A stretch of DNA of 36,731 bases, from NCBI GenBank assembly GCA_030429455.1, contig JAUIFC010000017.1, forward strand, positions 1 to 36,731, given 5' to 3'. This DNA comes from Bacteroidia bacterium. GTDB taxonomy: Bacteria > Bacteroidota > Bacteroidia > Flavobacteriales > Flavobacteriaceae. Made by a program: the position numbers and the translations under genes. The notes under the pieces are model-generated. The model saw nothing but the letters and a program-made list of their open reading frames with translations. It did not search any database and was not told the origin of the DNA. This document shows positions 16,754 through 25,847 of the stretch, piece after piece. Position 1 is the first letter of the stretch; each line of letters begins with the position of its first letter.

Positions 16754-18010
16754 TTAGACCTTATTGACATATTCATAACCTAAGCCATCAATTATGGTCT
16801 TAACTTCGGCATCTGTTATTTCACCTTTTACGGTAACTTTTTCGCCAGAAAGGTTGACTTCAACAGACTCTACTCCAGAAGCTTTTGCTAGATTTTTTTC
16901 AACATTGGCAACACAATGGTTGCACATCATTCCTTTTACGCTATATGTTTTCATAAGTTGTTGTAATTCGTTTTTAGTATTTGTTGTTTTAGAAAGCAAT
17001 CGTTTTATTTCAACATTTGCTATCAAGATAAGTAATAAAACAGTCGAACCGAAAGATAACCAATACGGCAAAAAGTGATGAACGTGTTCTATCTGTGTTG
17101 AAATATTGAAATAAGTTTGCCATGAAGAAGGCAACAGATAATCTATCAAAATCCCAAAAGACAACGCTCCTAGAATTATGGTTATCAGGTAAATGATCGT
17201 CATTCGTTTGCCGATCGCATTCCATATGACTGTAAAAGTGGCAATATTCGTTGCCGGTCCAGCCATCAAAAAGACAATAGCTGCACCGGGAGACATTCCT
17301 TTTAGCAGTAATACTGCAGCGATGGGAACGCTTCCTGTGGCACATACATACAACGGAATACTGGCTAACAATACCAAAAGCATACTTACAATAGGCTCGG
17401 ATAGAATTCCGGATTCAAAGAAATTTTCTGGAATTAGCATGCTTATTATACTTGCTAAAGCTATCCCAATTAAAAGCCATCTTGATATATCTTGTAAAAA
17501 ATCGACAAATGCATATTTGAAAATCCTATCAAACCAATGTGTACTTGGATTGTCTTTTTCGCAGGAATTACAGGTTGCCGTAGCGGTTATATCTTCCTTG
17601 TTCTTAATATTATCGACCAAATACCCTCCAAATATACCAGTAATAAATGCAATAATCGGTCTGATCACAGCATAGGCCGGTCCCATCAAACCATAAGTGA
17701 TTAAAATGCTATCTATTCCTGTTTGAGGTGTAGAAATGAGAAATGATGTTGTCGCTCCCTTCGAGGCTCCCTTTTTATACAAAGACACGCCAGTCGGAAT
17801 GACTCCACAAGAGCATAATGGCAATGGCACACCAAAAAAAGCTGCTTTCATGGAGGACATAAAACCTGGTTTTCCCAAGTGTGCATTCAACCAAGACTGG
17901 GAAAACAAACCATTTAACAATCCTGCAATTAAAAACCCTAACATTAAATAAGGCGACATTTCTAGGGTAAGTTCCCAAAAGGTTTCAAAAAATTGGCTGA
18001 TCCATTTCAT
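16754..18010 (-). CDS. SO_0444-type Cu/Zn efflux permease with C-terminal heavy-metal-associated domain
   Basis: The 418-residue protein has about 8-10 membrane segments in two halves (about 15-130 and 165-325). These contain the permease signatures PLCSCGVIPTGVSLYKKGAS and CATGSVPIAAVLLLKGMSPG. A cysteine pair in a cytoplasmic or periplasmic loop (CNSCEK) may bind metal. The last ~65 residues form an HMA domain with GMMCNHC (Cys363 and Cys366). Such permeases export copper or zinc; metal specificity cannot be read from the sequence. A TAnnTTTG box only 4 nt before the ATG suggests a leaderless message. It is a single gene, convergent with the Fic gene. Confidence 0.85.
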   Translation of the reverse strand: MKWISQFFETFWELTLEMSPYLMLGFLIAGLLNGLFSQSWLNAHLGKPGFMSSMKAAFFGVPLPLCSCGVIPTGVSLYKKGASKGATTSFLISTPQTGIDSILITYGLMGPAYAVIRPIIAFITGIFGGYLVDNIKNKEDITATATCNSCEKDNPSTHWFDRIFKYAFVDFLQDISRWLLIGIALASIISMLIPENFFESGILSEPIVSMLLVLLASIPLYVCATGSVPIAAVLLLKGMSPGAAIVFLMAGPATNIATFTVIWNAIGKRMTIIYLITIILGALSFGILIDYLLPSSWQTYFNISTQIEHVHHFLPYWLSFGSTVLLLILIANVEIKRLLSKTTNTKNELQQLMKTYSVKGMMCNHCVANVEKNLAKASGVESVEVNLSGEKVTVKGEITDAEVKTIIDGLGYEYVNKV

Positions 18011-18014
18011 TTGG

Positions 18015-18022
18015 CAAAATTA
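18015..18022 (-). promoter_or_regulatory. -7 box of the metal permease gene
   Basis: On the - strand TAATTTTG (TAnnTTTG) occupies 18022-18015, and the ATG begins at 18010. No clear -33 TTTG was found. The expected transcription start falls on the start codon. Confidence 0.55.
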
Positions 18023-18065
18023 TAAAATCTTGAATGGAGTGAATACTATTATGCAATAATTAATT

Positions 18066-18358
18066 AGGGTCTGCTGAAAAACACATATTTATATATTCTA
18101 CAATGGATGACAAGTTACAACAAACGAATAAGTGAAAGGTTTTTCAATAGAAATCAGAATATTTTCATGTCCTACTTTAATCTGAGTCACTTTCATTTAT
18201 AGTTCTTACCAATAATTATTACTAAACAAATTCTGAACTTGATTTATGTTAGTCTGTCGAATACCATCTTCTTCGTTGCCTTCAACTTGAAGTATTTTAA
18301 TACATCCGCGTCTTGTCGCCTTGAATCTGGCACACGACAGACTTTTTCAACAAACCCT
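18066..18358. mobile_element. 293-bp MITE-like element with IS1182-type ends and AATT target duplications
   Basis: The left end, AGGGTCTGCTGAAAAAC, is identical over 17 bp to the terminal repeat of the IS at 34187-35793. The right end, read outward, is AGGGTTTGTTGAAAAAG (14 of 17 matching). Both ends are flanked by AATT (18062-18065 and 18359-18362). It has no credible coding frame. An inner inverted repeat, AGTCTGTCG (18251-18259) and CGACAGACT (18335-18343), bounds a 93-bp segment. This fits a non-autonomous element moved by the IS transposase, or a heavily deleted IS remnant. Its right end supplies the stop codon of the adjacent glycosyltransferase gene. Confidence 0.75.
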
Positions 18359-19292
18359 AATTAAATGCAGATTTATAAACTCCAAACCGAATAAGTTTAG
18401 CTTGAATTTTCTTGAGAACAATCAAAACCCACGATGGTAAATTTAAAAGAAACCTTTTTTTAGAGCTTAATTGTCTTTTATCTAGCTCTTTAACAACCTC
18501 TTGGAATAACTGCTTATCCTTGGATTGTTTGGCTTGAAGAGCGAGTGAAAATCGATTAACATCCAAGTAGGTTTTTAAACTTGGATTAAATTTTTCAGAT
18601 GTTTTATGTTTTTTAATGTATTTGAATTTTTCATTTAACCCAATAGTCTTAGACAAGTTGTTTTCAGTGACGTTATTGTACCGCAAAGTGATTTTAGAAT
18701 TGTATCCTAAACAATAGCCTAAAGCAAAACGAATAAACAAATCCAAATCTTGACCTGTATTTAAGGTGACGTCAAAGCCTCCAATGTCATCAAAAATTTG
18801 TTTTTGAAAGGCAATACTAGAGGTCCAAAACAAAGAATCAACACAACTGTATTCAAAATAATCATCGACATAAAATCGTTTACTGGGAAAAGTTTTACTG
18901 TAACTGGGTTGTTTTACAAAATTGTGATGCAATTGTATTTCGTACGCATTTGAAACAACATGAGCCTTAGGCAATTGGATAATAGTTTCTTTCAACTGAA
19001 ATAAGTGATCTTTATACCAAATATCATCTGCATCGAGTAATGCTATCCAATTGGAATTAGACAATTCCACGCCATAATTTCGAGCCTGAGATGCGCCTTT
19101 GTTTGACTGATGAAAGCATTTAATTCTTTGGTCCTTAAATTGTTTTACAACTTTGATGCTATTGTCTGTTGAACCATCGTCAATAATGATGACCTCAAAA
19201 TCCTGAAAAGTTTGCCAAAGCACGCTGTCCAAAGTTTGCTGAATAAAATTCGCCTTATTGTACAGAGGTATAACGACAGAAAAGAAAGGCAT
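18357..19292 (-). CDS. Family 2 glycosyltransferase
   Basis: The 311-residue cytoplasmic enzyme has a GT-A fold typical of GT2. It starts FSVVIPLYNKANFIQQTLDS, followed by IIDDGSTDNS (about 37-46) and the metal-binding LLDADDIW near residue 90. The C-terminal third is basic and hydrophobic, suggesting membrane association. It likely transfers a sugar to a surface glycan or glycoprotein; the donor is not predictable. Its TAG stop (18357-18359) lies at the end of the MITE-like element. Without the insertion the frame would have ended at the same residue with TAA, so the protein is unchanged. It starts directly after the stop of the second glycosyltransferase gene. Confidence 0.85.
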   Translation of the reverse strand: MPFFSVVIPLYNKANFIQQTLDSVLWQTFQDFEVIIIDDGSTDNSIKVVKQFKDQRIKCFHQSNKGASQARNYGVELSNSNWIALLDADDIWYKDHLFQLKETIIQLPKAHVVSNAYEIQLHHNFVKQPSYSKTFPSKRFYVDDYFEYSCVDSLFWTSSIAFQKQIFDDIGGFDVTLNTGQDLDLFIRFALGYCLGYNSKITLRYNNVTENNLSKTIGLNEKFKYIKKHKTSEKFNPSLKTYLDVNRFSLALQAKQSKDKQLFQEVVKELDKRQLSSKKRFLLNLPSWVLIVLKKIQAKLIRFGVYKSAFN

Positions 19293-20162
19293 TTAGTAAT
19301 ATTTATTGAAATATAATAATTTATAGAGATCAAACATCCATAATGGTCTTCCTTTTCTTAAAATCGTTTTTACCAAAAATGTTTTGAAAAAAACGTATAA
19401 CAGACTCAGTGTAAAGTTTAAATAATTCTTTTTAAATCGGTTATGAATTGAAGATATTCTAGTCAAACCGCATTGAACAAATCCTTCGTTTTCAAGCTTG
19501 ATAAGGGTTTGAAGCGCTTCTTCGGTTTTTTTTAAATAGGCCAAATTTTCTTCCACATTCAAATGCAGCAATTGATTATCAATATGTTGTACAGGTATGG
19601 ATTTTTGTTTTAGTTCCTCCGCAAATACTAAATCTTCATATCCATACGTCGAAATTCTATCGTCAAATTCCTGCTGACAGTTTACAAGTAAAAGGTTTGA
19701 GGTTAGCAAAGATTTGTACGGATTTTTAGCGCGATCTTTAGCTAAAATGGCTTCACGTTTAATGCCATAATTGTAGCGTAAATTATGCTTCTCTTCCGAT
19801 TTTTCATATTGAATTCCACCAAAACATACCAATGGTCTATTGTCATTTATGAGTTGAAGATAATTGGAAACAAAAGTATTATTCTTCGGTTTCAAATCGC
19901 AGTCCAAGATGAGCATAGCCTTGAATCTTGCCAAATGAAGCAACCTGTTGATATTTCCTGCTCTGCCAAGGTTTAGCTTATTGGCTAAGTACGTAGAATT
20001 ATGGAGTGAATTTATTTGTGAATTTTGCTCAATAAACTGGTTTCCACCATCTTCGCTTACCAAAATTTCAAATTCAATGTGTTGTGTTGTGCATTGATGG
20101 TGAAGCGTAGTTACCAAATCTACACAGGAATAATTATAACAAGGTATCAGAATACTTAGCAT
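19293..20162 (-). CDS. Glycosyltransferase family 2-like protein
   Basis: The 289-residue protein opens with LSILIPCYNYSCVDLVTTL and has the nucleotide-binding strand ILVSEDGG (about 33-40). AMLILDCDLKPK (near 84-95) supplies a D-x-D motif, and YGYEDLVFAEEL, which resembles the ED motif of GT2 inverting enzymes, follows near 173. The C-terminal region (about 240-289) is hydrophobic and basic. It lies directly upstream of another GT2 gene (TAA then ATG, no gap) and 6 bp after the DUF1835 gene, so it belongs to one - strand operon with them and ftsE. The two transferases may act in sequence on the same surface glycan; this is inference. Confidence 0.8.
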   Translation of the reverse strand: MLSILIPCYNYSCVDLVTTLHHQCTTQHIEFEILVSEDGGNQFIEQNSQINSLHNSTYLANKLNLGRAGNINRLLHLARFKAMLILDCDLKPKNNTFVSNYLQLINDNRPLVCFGGIQYEKSEEKHNLRYNYGIKREAILAKDRAKNPYKSLLTSNLLLVNCQQEFDDRISTYGYEDLVFAEELKQKSIPVQHIDNQLLHLNVEENLAYLKKTEEALQTLIKLENEGFVQCGLTRISSIHNRFKKNYLNFTLSLLYVFFKTFLVKTILRKGRPLWMFDLYKLLYFNKYY

Positions 20163-20168
20163 TCGCCG

Positions 20169-20903
20169 TTAGATTAGAGATTTGTTTTCGCGAAGAATTT
20201 CATCGAACATTCTTTTGACTTGCAAATCTCCATAACCATAGATTGAGGCTTTTCTACAAAATTCTCGAAAGACTATTCCAAATTCCGATGAACCTTTCTC
20301 ATTCATTATTTGTAACAGAATTGCTTTTGGTTTTGCTTCGTCAATTAGATCTACGGCATCCAAAATAAATGGATATTGATTGCGAAAAGATTCTGCCAGC
20401 ATTTTTAAATCTGTAAACTTACTAATCTGATAAAACATCCAAAGTTTAGAGAGGTTTTCTAATTCATTTAATTCTATTTTATTTTGAAATAAACCAAACA
20501 ATTCATCCTTAGTATAAGCTGAAAACCCAAATTGGCTATGAGATTCAGGTCTAACAAGATAGATGTTTTGGCTCATATTCAAATTGAAAATAAAATTCAA
20601 GATAAACCAAAAATTCACTTGGCAAAACAAGTCGTCTTCAAACCATAAAACGATATCAGCGTCTTCTGGAATGGTCTTAATTTTATCAAATTCGGTAACA
20701 ACAGAATTGAAATAATCCGCTCTAAGTTGAGCATAGCTTGTTGAAATAAAATCTGCTCTTACCTCATAAAATTCGTCTAAAGAATCAGCCTTTACTGGAC
20801 CGTCAACTAAACATTCTCGACAGATAATCAGTTCGCCTTCAATAGTATTTGGAAATTGATTTTTAAGCGCGTCACCATTTAGTATATGAAACAGATTTTT
20901 CAA
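20169..20903 (-). CDS. DUF1835 domain protein
   Basis: The 244-residue protein has the DUF1835 N-terminal pattern HILNGDALKNQF, ECLVDGPV and, near residue 75, a DIVLWFEDDLFCQVN segment. It lacks a signal peptide or membrane segment. The molecular function of this family is not established; conserved His, Asp and Glu residues in the N-terminal half suggest an enzyme or ligand-binding protein. It lies 18 bp downstream of ftsE and 6 bp upstream of a glycosyltransferase gene in the same - strand unit. Confidence 0.75.
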   Translation of the reverse strand: MKNLFHILNGDALKNQFPNTIEGELIICRECLVDGPVKADSLDEFYEVRADFISTSYAQLRADYFNSVVTEFDKIKTIPEDADIVLWFEDDLFCQVNFWFILNFIFNLNMSQNIYLVRPESHSQFGFSAYTKDELFGLFQNKIELNELENLSKLWMFYQISKFTDLKMLAESFRNQYPFILDAVDLIDEAKPKAILLQIMNEKGSSEFGIVFREFCRKASIYGYGDLQVKRMFDEILRENKSLI

Positions 20904-20921
20904 TAAAAGCCGATTTATAAT

Positions 20922-21611
20922 TTAACGATGTGCCTGTTTCTGAACGACTTCGAAGACTTTTTGTCCATCGCATTTCAAGGTTTTTGATGGATATTTTAGT
21001 AATAACGTATAATCGTGAGTTGCCATAAGAATGGTGTGTCCATTTGAATTTAATTCTTGTAACACCTCCATCACTTCCATCGATGTTTGTGGATCAAGGT
21101 TTCCCGTTGGTTCATCGGCAAGAATCAATTCTGGATCGTTTAACAAAGCCCTAGCAATAGCAACACGCTGTTGTTCACCGCCGGAGAGTTGGTATGGATA
21201 TTTAAAATGTTTGGATTGCATGCCAACTTTGCTTAAAACTTCATCAATTTTTGAGTCCATTTTACTAGAGTCCTTCCAACCTGTGGCCTTCAATACAAAC
21301 TCAAGATTTTTCTTAATCGTTCGGTCATTCAACAACTTAAAATCCTGAAATACAACACCTAACTTTCGACGAAGTGTAGGAATTTGCTTTTCCTTCAAGG
21401 TGTTAAGATTCATTCCTACAATCTCGCCTTGCCCTTCTTTAAGAGGTATATCTGCATAAAGCGTTTTCATAAAACTACTTTTACCTGTACCAGTTTTACC
21501 TATTAAATACACAAATTCACCTTGATTTATAGAAACATTCACCTGTGAAAGAATCAATGTATCTCTTTGATAAACAGCTACATCTTGCAAAGAAAGTATT
21601 GGAGTACTCAT
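20922..21611 (-). CDS. ftsE: Cell division ABC transporter ATP-binding protein FtsE
   Basis: The 229-residue ABC ATPase has Walker A GKTGTGKS (38-45), the Q-loop VVFQDFKLL, signature [15 protein letters not shown], Walker [13 protein letters not shown] and the switch histidine in MATHD. The short single-domain form and the [13 protein letters not shown] stretch fit FtsE, which pairs with membrane protein FtsX to regulate cell-wall hydrolases at the division site. ftsX is not adjacent here. A related ATPase of the LolD/MacB type is the main alternative, but FtsE fits better. It is the first gene of a four-gene - strand operon. Confidence 0.8.
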   Translation of the reverse strand: MSTPILSLQDVAVYQRDTLILSQVNVSINQGEFVYLIGKTGTGKSSFMKTLYADIPLKEGQGEIVGMNLNTLKEKQIPTLRRKLGVVFQDFKLLNDRTIKKNLEFVLKATGWKDSSKMDSKIDEVLSKVGMQSKHFKYPYQLSGGEQQRVAIARALLNDPELILADEPTGNLDPQTSMEVMEVLQELNSNGHTILMATHDYTLLLKYPSKTLKCDGQKVFEVVQKQAHR

Positions 21612-21734
21612 TACTTATTTTCAATTAAAACGAATTGTAAATATATAAATTATCCTTTTCAATAAGTTTGGAATCTCAAGGATTATAAAATTTAATATCT
21701 TAACAAATAAATGTCATCAGATATAAAGTATCAT

Positions 21735-21742
21735 TATATTTG
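21735..21742 (+). promoter_or_regulatory. -7 box upstream of the PH-domain gene
   Basis: TATATTTG matches TAnnTTTG exactly. It places the transcription start near 21748 and therefore rules out the ATG at 21740 as start codon. No convincing -33 element was found. Confidence 0.5.
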
Positions 21743-21766
21743 CGATGGTATAAACAATTGAACGTA

Positions 21767-22144
21767 ATGGGTATATTCAGTAAGATTTTAGGAAATGCAG
21801 ACCAAGTTTCTGTTGAAAAACTGAATGAAAAGTACAAACGCCTACTTACAGATGACGAAAATGTAGAATTGGGCTTTAAACTCTTCAGAGATACTTTTAT
21901 GTTTACCAACAAGCGTTTGATTCTTATTGATGTCCAAGGCTTAACAGGAAGTAAAGTCGAATACAAATCACTGCCTTACAAAAACATATCTAGAATTTCG
22001 CTTGAAACGGCTGGCACATTTGACCTCGACGCAGAACTAAAACTATGGATTTCTAGCGAAGACACGCCGTCGGTAAGCAAGAAATTTAATAATAGCATTG
22101 ATGTCTATGAAGTTCAAAAATATTTAATTCAAAAAATAACCTGA
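21767..22144 (+). CDS. Bacterial PH-domain protein
   Basis: From ATG 21767 the protein has 125 residues and is almost entirely one bacterial pleckstrin-homology domain. Typical parts are GFKLFRDTFMFTNKRLILIDVQGLTG and VEYKSLPYKNISRISLETAG. An upstream ATG at 21740 sits on the predicted -7 box and adds only MRWYKQLNV, so it is rejected. These small soluble proteins form ring-like oligomers in known examples, but their cellular role is unclear. It is followed 32 bp later by fabG. Confidence 0.8.
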   Translation: MGIFSKILGNADQVSVEKLNEKYKRLLTDDENVELGFKLFRDTFMFTNKRLILIDVQGLTGSKVEYKSLPYKNISRISLETAGTFDLDAELKLWISSEDTPSVSKKFNNSIDVYEVQKYLIQKIT

Positions 22145-22176
22145 TCTGCACAAGATCTTAAATTGATATTTACAAC

Positions 22177-22923
22177 ATGAAATTACTTGAAAATAAAAAC
22201 ACCATAATTACTGGTGCTAGTCGTGGGATAGGTCGTGGGATAGCAATGTATTTTGCTAAACTTGGCTCAAATGTCGCTTTTACTTATAATTCCTCAGCAG
22301 GTCCAGCGGAGGAACTTCAAAAAGAATTGGAAGCAGAAGGCGTGAAAGCAAAAGCTTATCAATCAGATGCTTCAGATTTTGACCAAGCTCAAGAATTTGT
22401 AAAACAAGTGTTGGCAGACTTTGGCAATGTAGATGTATTGATTAACAATGCTGGCATAACGAAAGACAACTTGCTCATGAGGATGAGTGAAGACGATTTC
22501 AACAGAGTTATCCAAGTGAACCTAAATTCGATTTTCAACATGACAAAAGCTATTTTACGCCCGATGTTGAAACAAAGGCATGGAAGTATCATAAACATTA
22601 GTTCTGTAGTTGGTGTAAAAGGAAATGCCGGACAAGGTAATTATGCTGCATCTAAAGCTGGTGCAATTGGATTTTCTAAATCTATGGCTTTGGAATTAGG
22701 TTCCAGAAACATAAGAACAAATGTTATTGCGCCAGGATTTATAGAAACTGAAATGACTGCCAAACTGGACGAAAAAACCGTACAAGGTTGGAGAGATGCC
22801 ATTCCATTGAAAAGAGGTGGCACGCCAGAAGATGTTGCAGGTGCATGCGCTTTTCTTGCAAGCGATATGAGTGCTTATGTCACCGGACAAGTGCTTAATG
22901 TCGATGGCGGAATGTTAACCTAA
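22177..22923 (+). CDS. fabG: 3-oxoacyl-ACP reductase FabG
   Basis: The 248-residue classical SDR has the NADP-binding motif TGASRGIG (12-19), NNAG in LINNAGITKDNLLMRM, and the catalytic Ser in ISSVVG with Tyr156 and Lys160 (YAASK). The ITKDNLLMRM segment and the ending TGQVLNVDGGM are characteristic of FabG. It performs the NADPH-dependent ketoreduction step of type II fatty acid synthesis in the cytoplasm. It could also serve the polyketide operon at 10281-15694, which has no ketoreductase, but nothing in the sequence shows this. Downstream genes follow closely (16 bp). Confidence 0.92.
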   Translation: MKLLENKNTIITGASRGIGRGIAMYFAKLGSNVAFTYNSSAGPAEELQKELEAEGVKAKAYQSDASDFDQAQEFVKQVLADFGNVDVLINNAGITKDNLLMRMSEDDFNRVIQVNLNSIFNMTKAILRPMLKQRHGSIINISSVVGVKGNAGQGNYAASKAGAIGFSKSMALELGSRNIRTNVIAPGFIETEMTAKLDEKTVQGWRDAIPLKRGGTPEDVAGACAFLASDMSAYVTGQVLNVDGGMLT

Positions 22924-22939
22924 TTAAGGCTAACAAAAT

Positions 22940-24958
22940 ATGAAGGGAATGGATGTGCTTTGGATAGCACTTATCATGCTATTGAGCTTTGGATTTACTT
23001 GGTTTCAATACGCCAAACAACTTAAAACCAATACAAAAAGGGCTTTAGTCTTTGCCATTCCAAGAGCATTGGCCTATATCTGTTTGGGCTTATTGTTTTT
23101 AAACCTTGAGTTTACCCAAACAGAACTCATTACAGAAAAACCTAAGTTGATTATTGGCGTAGACAATTCGACGTCGATAATTCAACTTTCGGACACCCTT
23201 GATCTGAAGCAAAAAGTATCTGACATAACTGAAGATCAAGCGCTTAATGAGGCATTTGACATCAACAGTTATTCGTTTGGCGAGGACTTCGAACAACTCC
23301 AAGACTTGAATTTCAAAGATTCTCAAACCAACATTAATTCTTTTTTGACAGAGGTCACCAAAATTTACCGTGACGAATCCTCGCCTATTGTTGTTTTTAC
23401 AGATGGTCAACAAACACAAGGTCAAGATTATAGTTACAATAGCAGATTAAAAAACAGAACTGTCATTCCCGTAATTGTTGGAGATACAACCAATTATATG
23501 GATTTAAAAATTGACAGGATAAACGCAAACTCATATGCCTTTCTAAACAATCAATTTCCGGTTGAAGTATTTTTAAGCTACAATGGTAAATCAAATGTTC
23601 AATCAGAATTTGTTTTAAAATCCAATGGCAGAATACTTGCTAAAAAACCAGTTCAGTTTTCTGATGAAAATAAAACGCAAAACTTCAAAATTTACACTAA
23701 AGCCTCAAAATTAGGTGTAAACACGTTTGAAGCTGAATTAGTTCCAAAAGCTGAAAAAAACACCCAAAACAATACGCAAAAATTCGCCGTCGAAGTTATA
23801 GATGAAAGAACCAAAATTCTAATGGTTTATGACAATTTGCATCCTGATATTGGCATGTTTAAAAAAAGTATTGCTTCCAACTCTCAAAGGGATTTTACGT
23901 TGAGAAGTATTAATGAAAATCTTACCGATATTGCAGGTTTTAACTTGGTCATATTATATCAACCTAATTATAAATTTGATAAACTTTTTAAAACCATACA
24001 AACTCAAAACGTAAATTATATTGCCGTTTGTGGCACACAAACAGATTATAATTTTTTAAACAGCATTCAATCTCATTTTAAAAAGACTGTATCTGCCTCA
24101 ACCGAAGATTATTACGCCTTAGACAACAAATCTTTTGGCAGTTACCAACAAGAAGATATCGACATCAAAGATTTTCCGCCCCTCAAAAACATTTTCGGCG
24201 ATATCGAACTGCTTAGCGAAGTTGATATTTTGTATTACCAAAGCATAAGTGGATTCGCCACAGAACAGCCACTTATCATGACCTTGACTGAAAATCAAAC
24301 AAAATCTGCTTATATTTTTGGTGAAAATACTTGGCGTTGGCGAATGAAATCTCACGTAAAAGAAGGCGATTTTAAACGCTTTGACCGCTTTTTAGACCAA
24401 TTGATACAATTTACAAGTTCTACAGAAACAAAAAAACGACTAGTTTCCAATGTAAAATCTTTTTACAATCAAGGAGAAAACAACACCATCAATGTTCAGT
24501 ATTTTGATCGCAATTATGTGTTTGACCCCAATAAAAAAATCACACTTAATCTTACAGAGAAAGAGAGTAAACAAAAGTTTTCTTATGGTTTTGTGTTAAA
24601 AGATAACCGGTACAGCTTAAAAATCAACGATCTAAAAGGTGGTGATTATGACTATAAAATCGAAGTAGAAGATGAAAATGTTTCAGAAAACGGACAATTG
24701 AAAGTCATCGATTTTATGATTGAAAAGACGTTTTACAGGGCTAACAAGGAGAAACTAGAAGTGTTGTCGGATACATTTTTTTACGAAGACAATACCTCGG
24801 GCTTAAAAGCATATTTAAGCTCTCAACAAAAGTTTAAACCATTGCAAAAAAGTATAGAAAAAAAAGAATCTTTAATCAATTGGGAAATGCTATTAATCCT
24901 AATTATCGTATTTTTGAGCATCGAATGGTTTAGTAGAAAATACTTCGGTTTAATCTAA
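22940..24958 (+). CDS. Membrane protein with von Willebrand factor A-like domain
   Basis: The 672-residue protein has two N-terminal membrane helices (about 6-22 and 36-54). A periplasmic VWA-like domain follows, with a metal-ion site DNSTS (DxSxS) near residue 75 and VVFTDGQQT near 150. The rest is a long beta-rich region and a single C-terminal membrane helix (about 648-667, WEMLLILIIVFLSIEWF). The architecture resembles BatA/BatB-like and related aerotolerance or surface proteins of Bacteroidota, but the exact function is unknown. It lies between fabG and the SPFH gene in a tightly spaced + strand unit. Confidence 0.75.
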   Translation: MKGMDVLWIALIMLLSFGFTWFQYAKQLKTNTKRALVFAIPRALAYICLGLLFLNLEFTQTELITEKPKLIIGVDNSTSIIQLSDTLDLKQKVSDITEDQALNEAFDINSYSFGEDFEQLQDLNFKDSQTNINSFLTEVTKIYRDESSPIVVFTDGQQTQGQDYSYNSRLKNRTVIPVIVGDTTNYMDLKIDRINANSYAFLNNQFPVEVFLSYNGKSNVQSEFVLKSNGRILAKKPVQFSDENKTQNFKIYTKASKLGVNTFEAELVPKAEKNTQNNTQKFAVEVIDERTKILMVYDNLHPDIGMFKKSIASNSQRDFTLRSINENLTDIAGFNLVILYQPNYKFDKLFKTIQTQNVNYIAVCGTQTDYNFLNSIQSHFKKTVSASTEDYYALDNKSFGSYQQEDIDIKDFPPLKNIFGDIELLSEVDILYYQSISGFATEQPLIMTLTENQTKSAYIFGENTWRWRMKSHVKEGDFKRFDRFLDQLIQFTSSTETKKRLVSNVKSFYNQGENNTINVQYFDRNYVFDPNKKITLNLTEKESKQKFSYGFVLKDNRYSLKINDLKGGDYDYKIEVEDENVSENGQLKVIDFMIEKTFYRANKEKLEVLSDTFFYEDNTSGLKAYLSSQQKFKPLQKSIEKKESLINWEMLLILIIVFLSIEWFSRKYFGLI

Positions 24959-24976
24959 AAAAATAAATAAAAAATA

Positions 24977-25792
24977 ATGGAAAATTTATCAAAATCACTA
25001 GTTGGTTTAATAGTCGTTGGAGTTATCGTTGTAATTGTGTTGGTCAATTCGGCAATAACAATTGGTTCGGGTGAAGCTGGAGTGCTTTACCGTACATTTG
25101 GAGGTGGTGTTGTAACAGACGAACCACCATTAGGTGAAGGATTTCATATTGTCGCGCCTTGGAATAGAGTGTACGTTTATGAAGTAAGACGCCAAGAGAT
25201 TTTTGAAAAAATGAAAGTTTTATCTTCAAATGGTCTTGACATTCAATTAGATGCATCTGTCTGGTACCAGCCTGATGCTATTAACCTTGGCAAATTGCAC
25301 CAAGAAATCGGCGAAAATTACCTCAACAGAATTATTTTGCCAACGATACGTTCGGCTGCAAGAAGTGTTGTAGGACGTTATACGCCTGAGCAATTATATT
25401 CTAGCAAGCGAGATGCAATACAAAAAGAAATTTTTGAAGAATCTAAAAAAATTGTTGATGACCAATACATTGTTTTGGACGAAATTCTGGTAAGAGACGT
25501 CACCTTACCACCTACAATCAAACAAGCCATCGAACGTAAATTAAAGCAAGAGCAAGAGTCTTTAGAGTACGAATTTAGATTGGTAACTGCTCAAAAAGAG
25601 GCTGAACGTCAAATTATCGAAGCACAAGGTAAAGCAGATGCCAATAAAATTTTAAGTGCATCGCTTACCGACAAAATATTGCAAGACAAAGGGATTGAAG
25701 CCACCAACAAATTAGCAGAGTCACCAAACTCCAAAGTGGTAGTGATCGGTTCTGGAGAAAGCGGACTGCCACTGATTTTAGGTGGAAATTAA
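24977..25792 (+). CDS. SPFH/prohibitin family membrane protein
   Basis: The 271-residue protein has one N-terminal membrane helix (about 8-28). An SPFH (band 7) domain follows at about 30-200, with VLYRTFGGGV, GFHIVAPWNRVYVYEVRRQE and the helical EFRLVTAQKEAERQIIEAQGKADANKIL region that forms the coiled coil. It is most like prohibitin homologues, which form large ring assemblies in the membrane and act as scaffolds or modulate FtsH-type proteases. It is the last gene of the fabG-VWA-SPFH unit and is followed by a strong terminator. Confidence 0.88.
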   Translation: MENLSKSLVGLIVVGVIVVIVLVNSAITIGSGEAGVLYRTFGGGVVTDEPPLGEGFHIVAPWNRVYVYEVRRQEIFEKMKVLSSNGLDIQLDASVWYQPDAINLGKLHQEIGENYLNRIILPTIRSAARSVVGRYTPEQLYSSKRDAIQKEIFEESKKIVDDQYIVLDEILVRDVTLPPTIKQAIERKLKQEQESLEYEFRLVTAQKEAERQIIEAQGKADANKILSASLTDKILQDKGIEATNKLAESPNSKVVVIGSGESGLPLILGGN

Positions 25793-25814
25793 GCAAAAGA
25801 CATATGACATACTG

Positions 25815-25847
25815 AACTCCAAGGCTTTATGGCTTTGGAGTTTTTTT
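25815..25847 (+). terminator. Rho-independent terminator after the SPFH gene
   Basis: AACTCCAAGGC (25815-25825) pairs with GCTTTGGAGTT (25832-25842) through an 11-bp stem with one G-T wobble and a 6-nt loop, followed by a seven-T run. It also borders the stop codon of the convergent gene at 25846. Confidence 0.9.

Noticed and set aside
17193-17675. 160-residue frame antisense to the permease gene
   Set aside because: It is the shadow of a membrane protein gene; the - strand frame has clear permease and HMA motifs.
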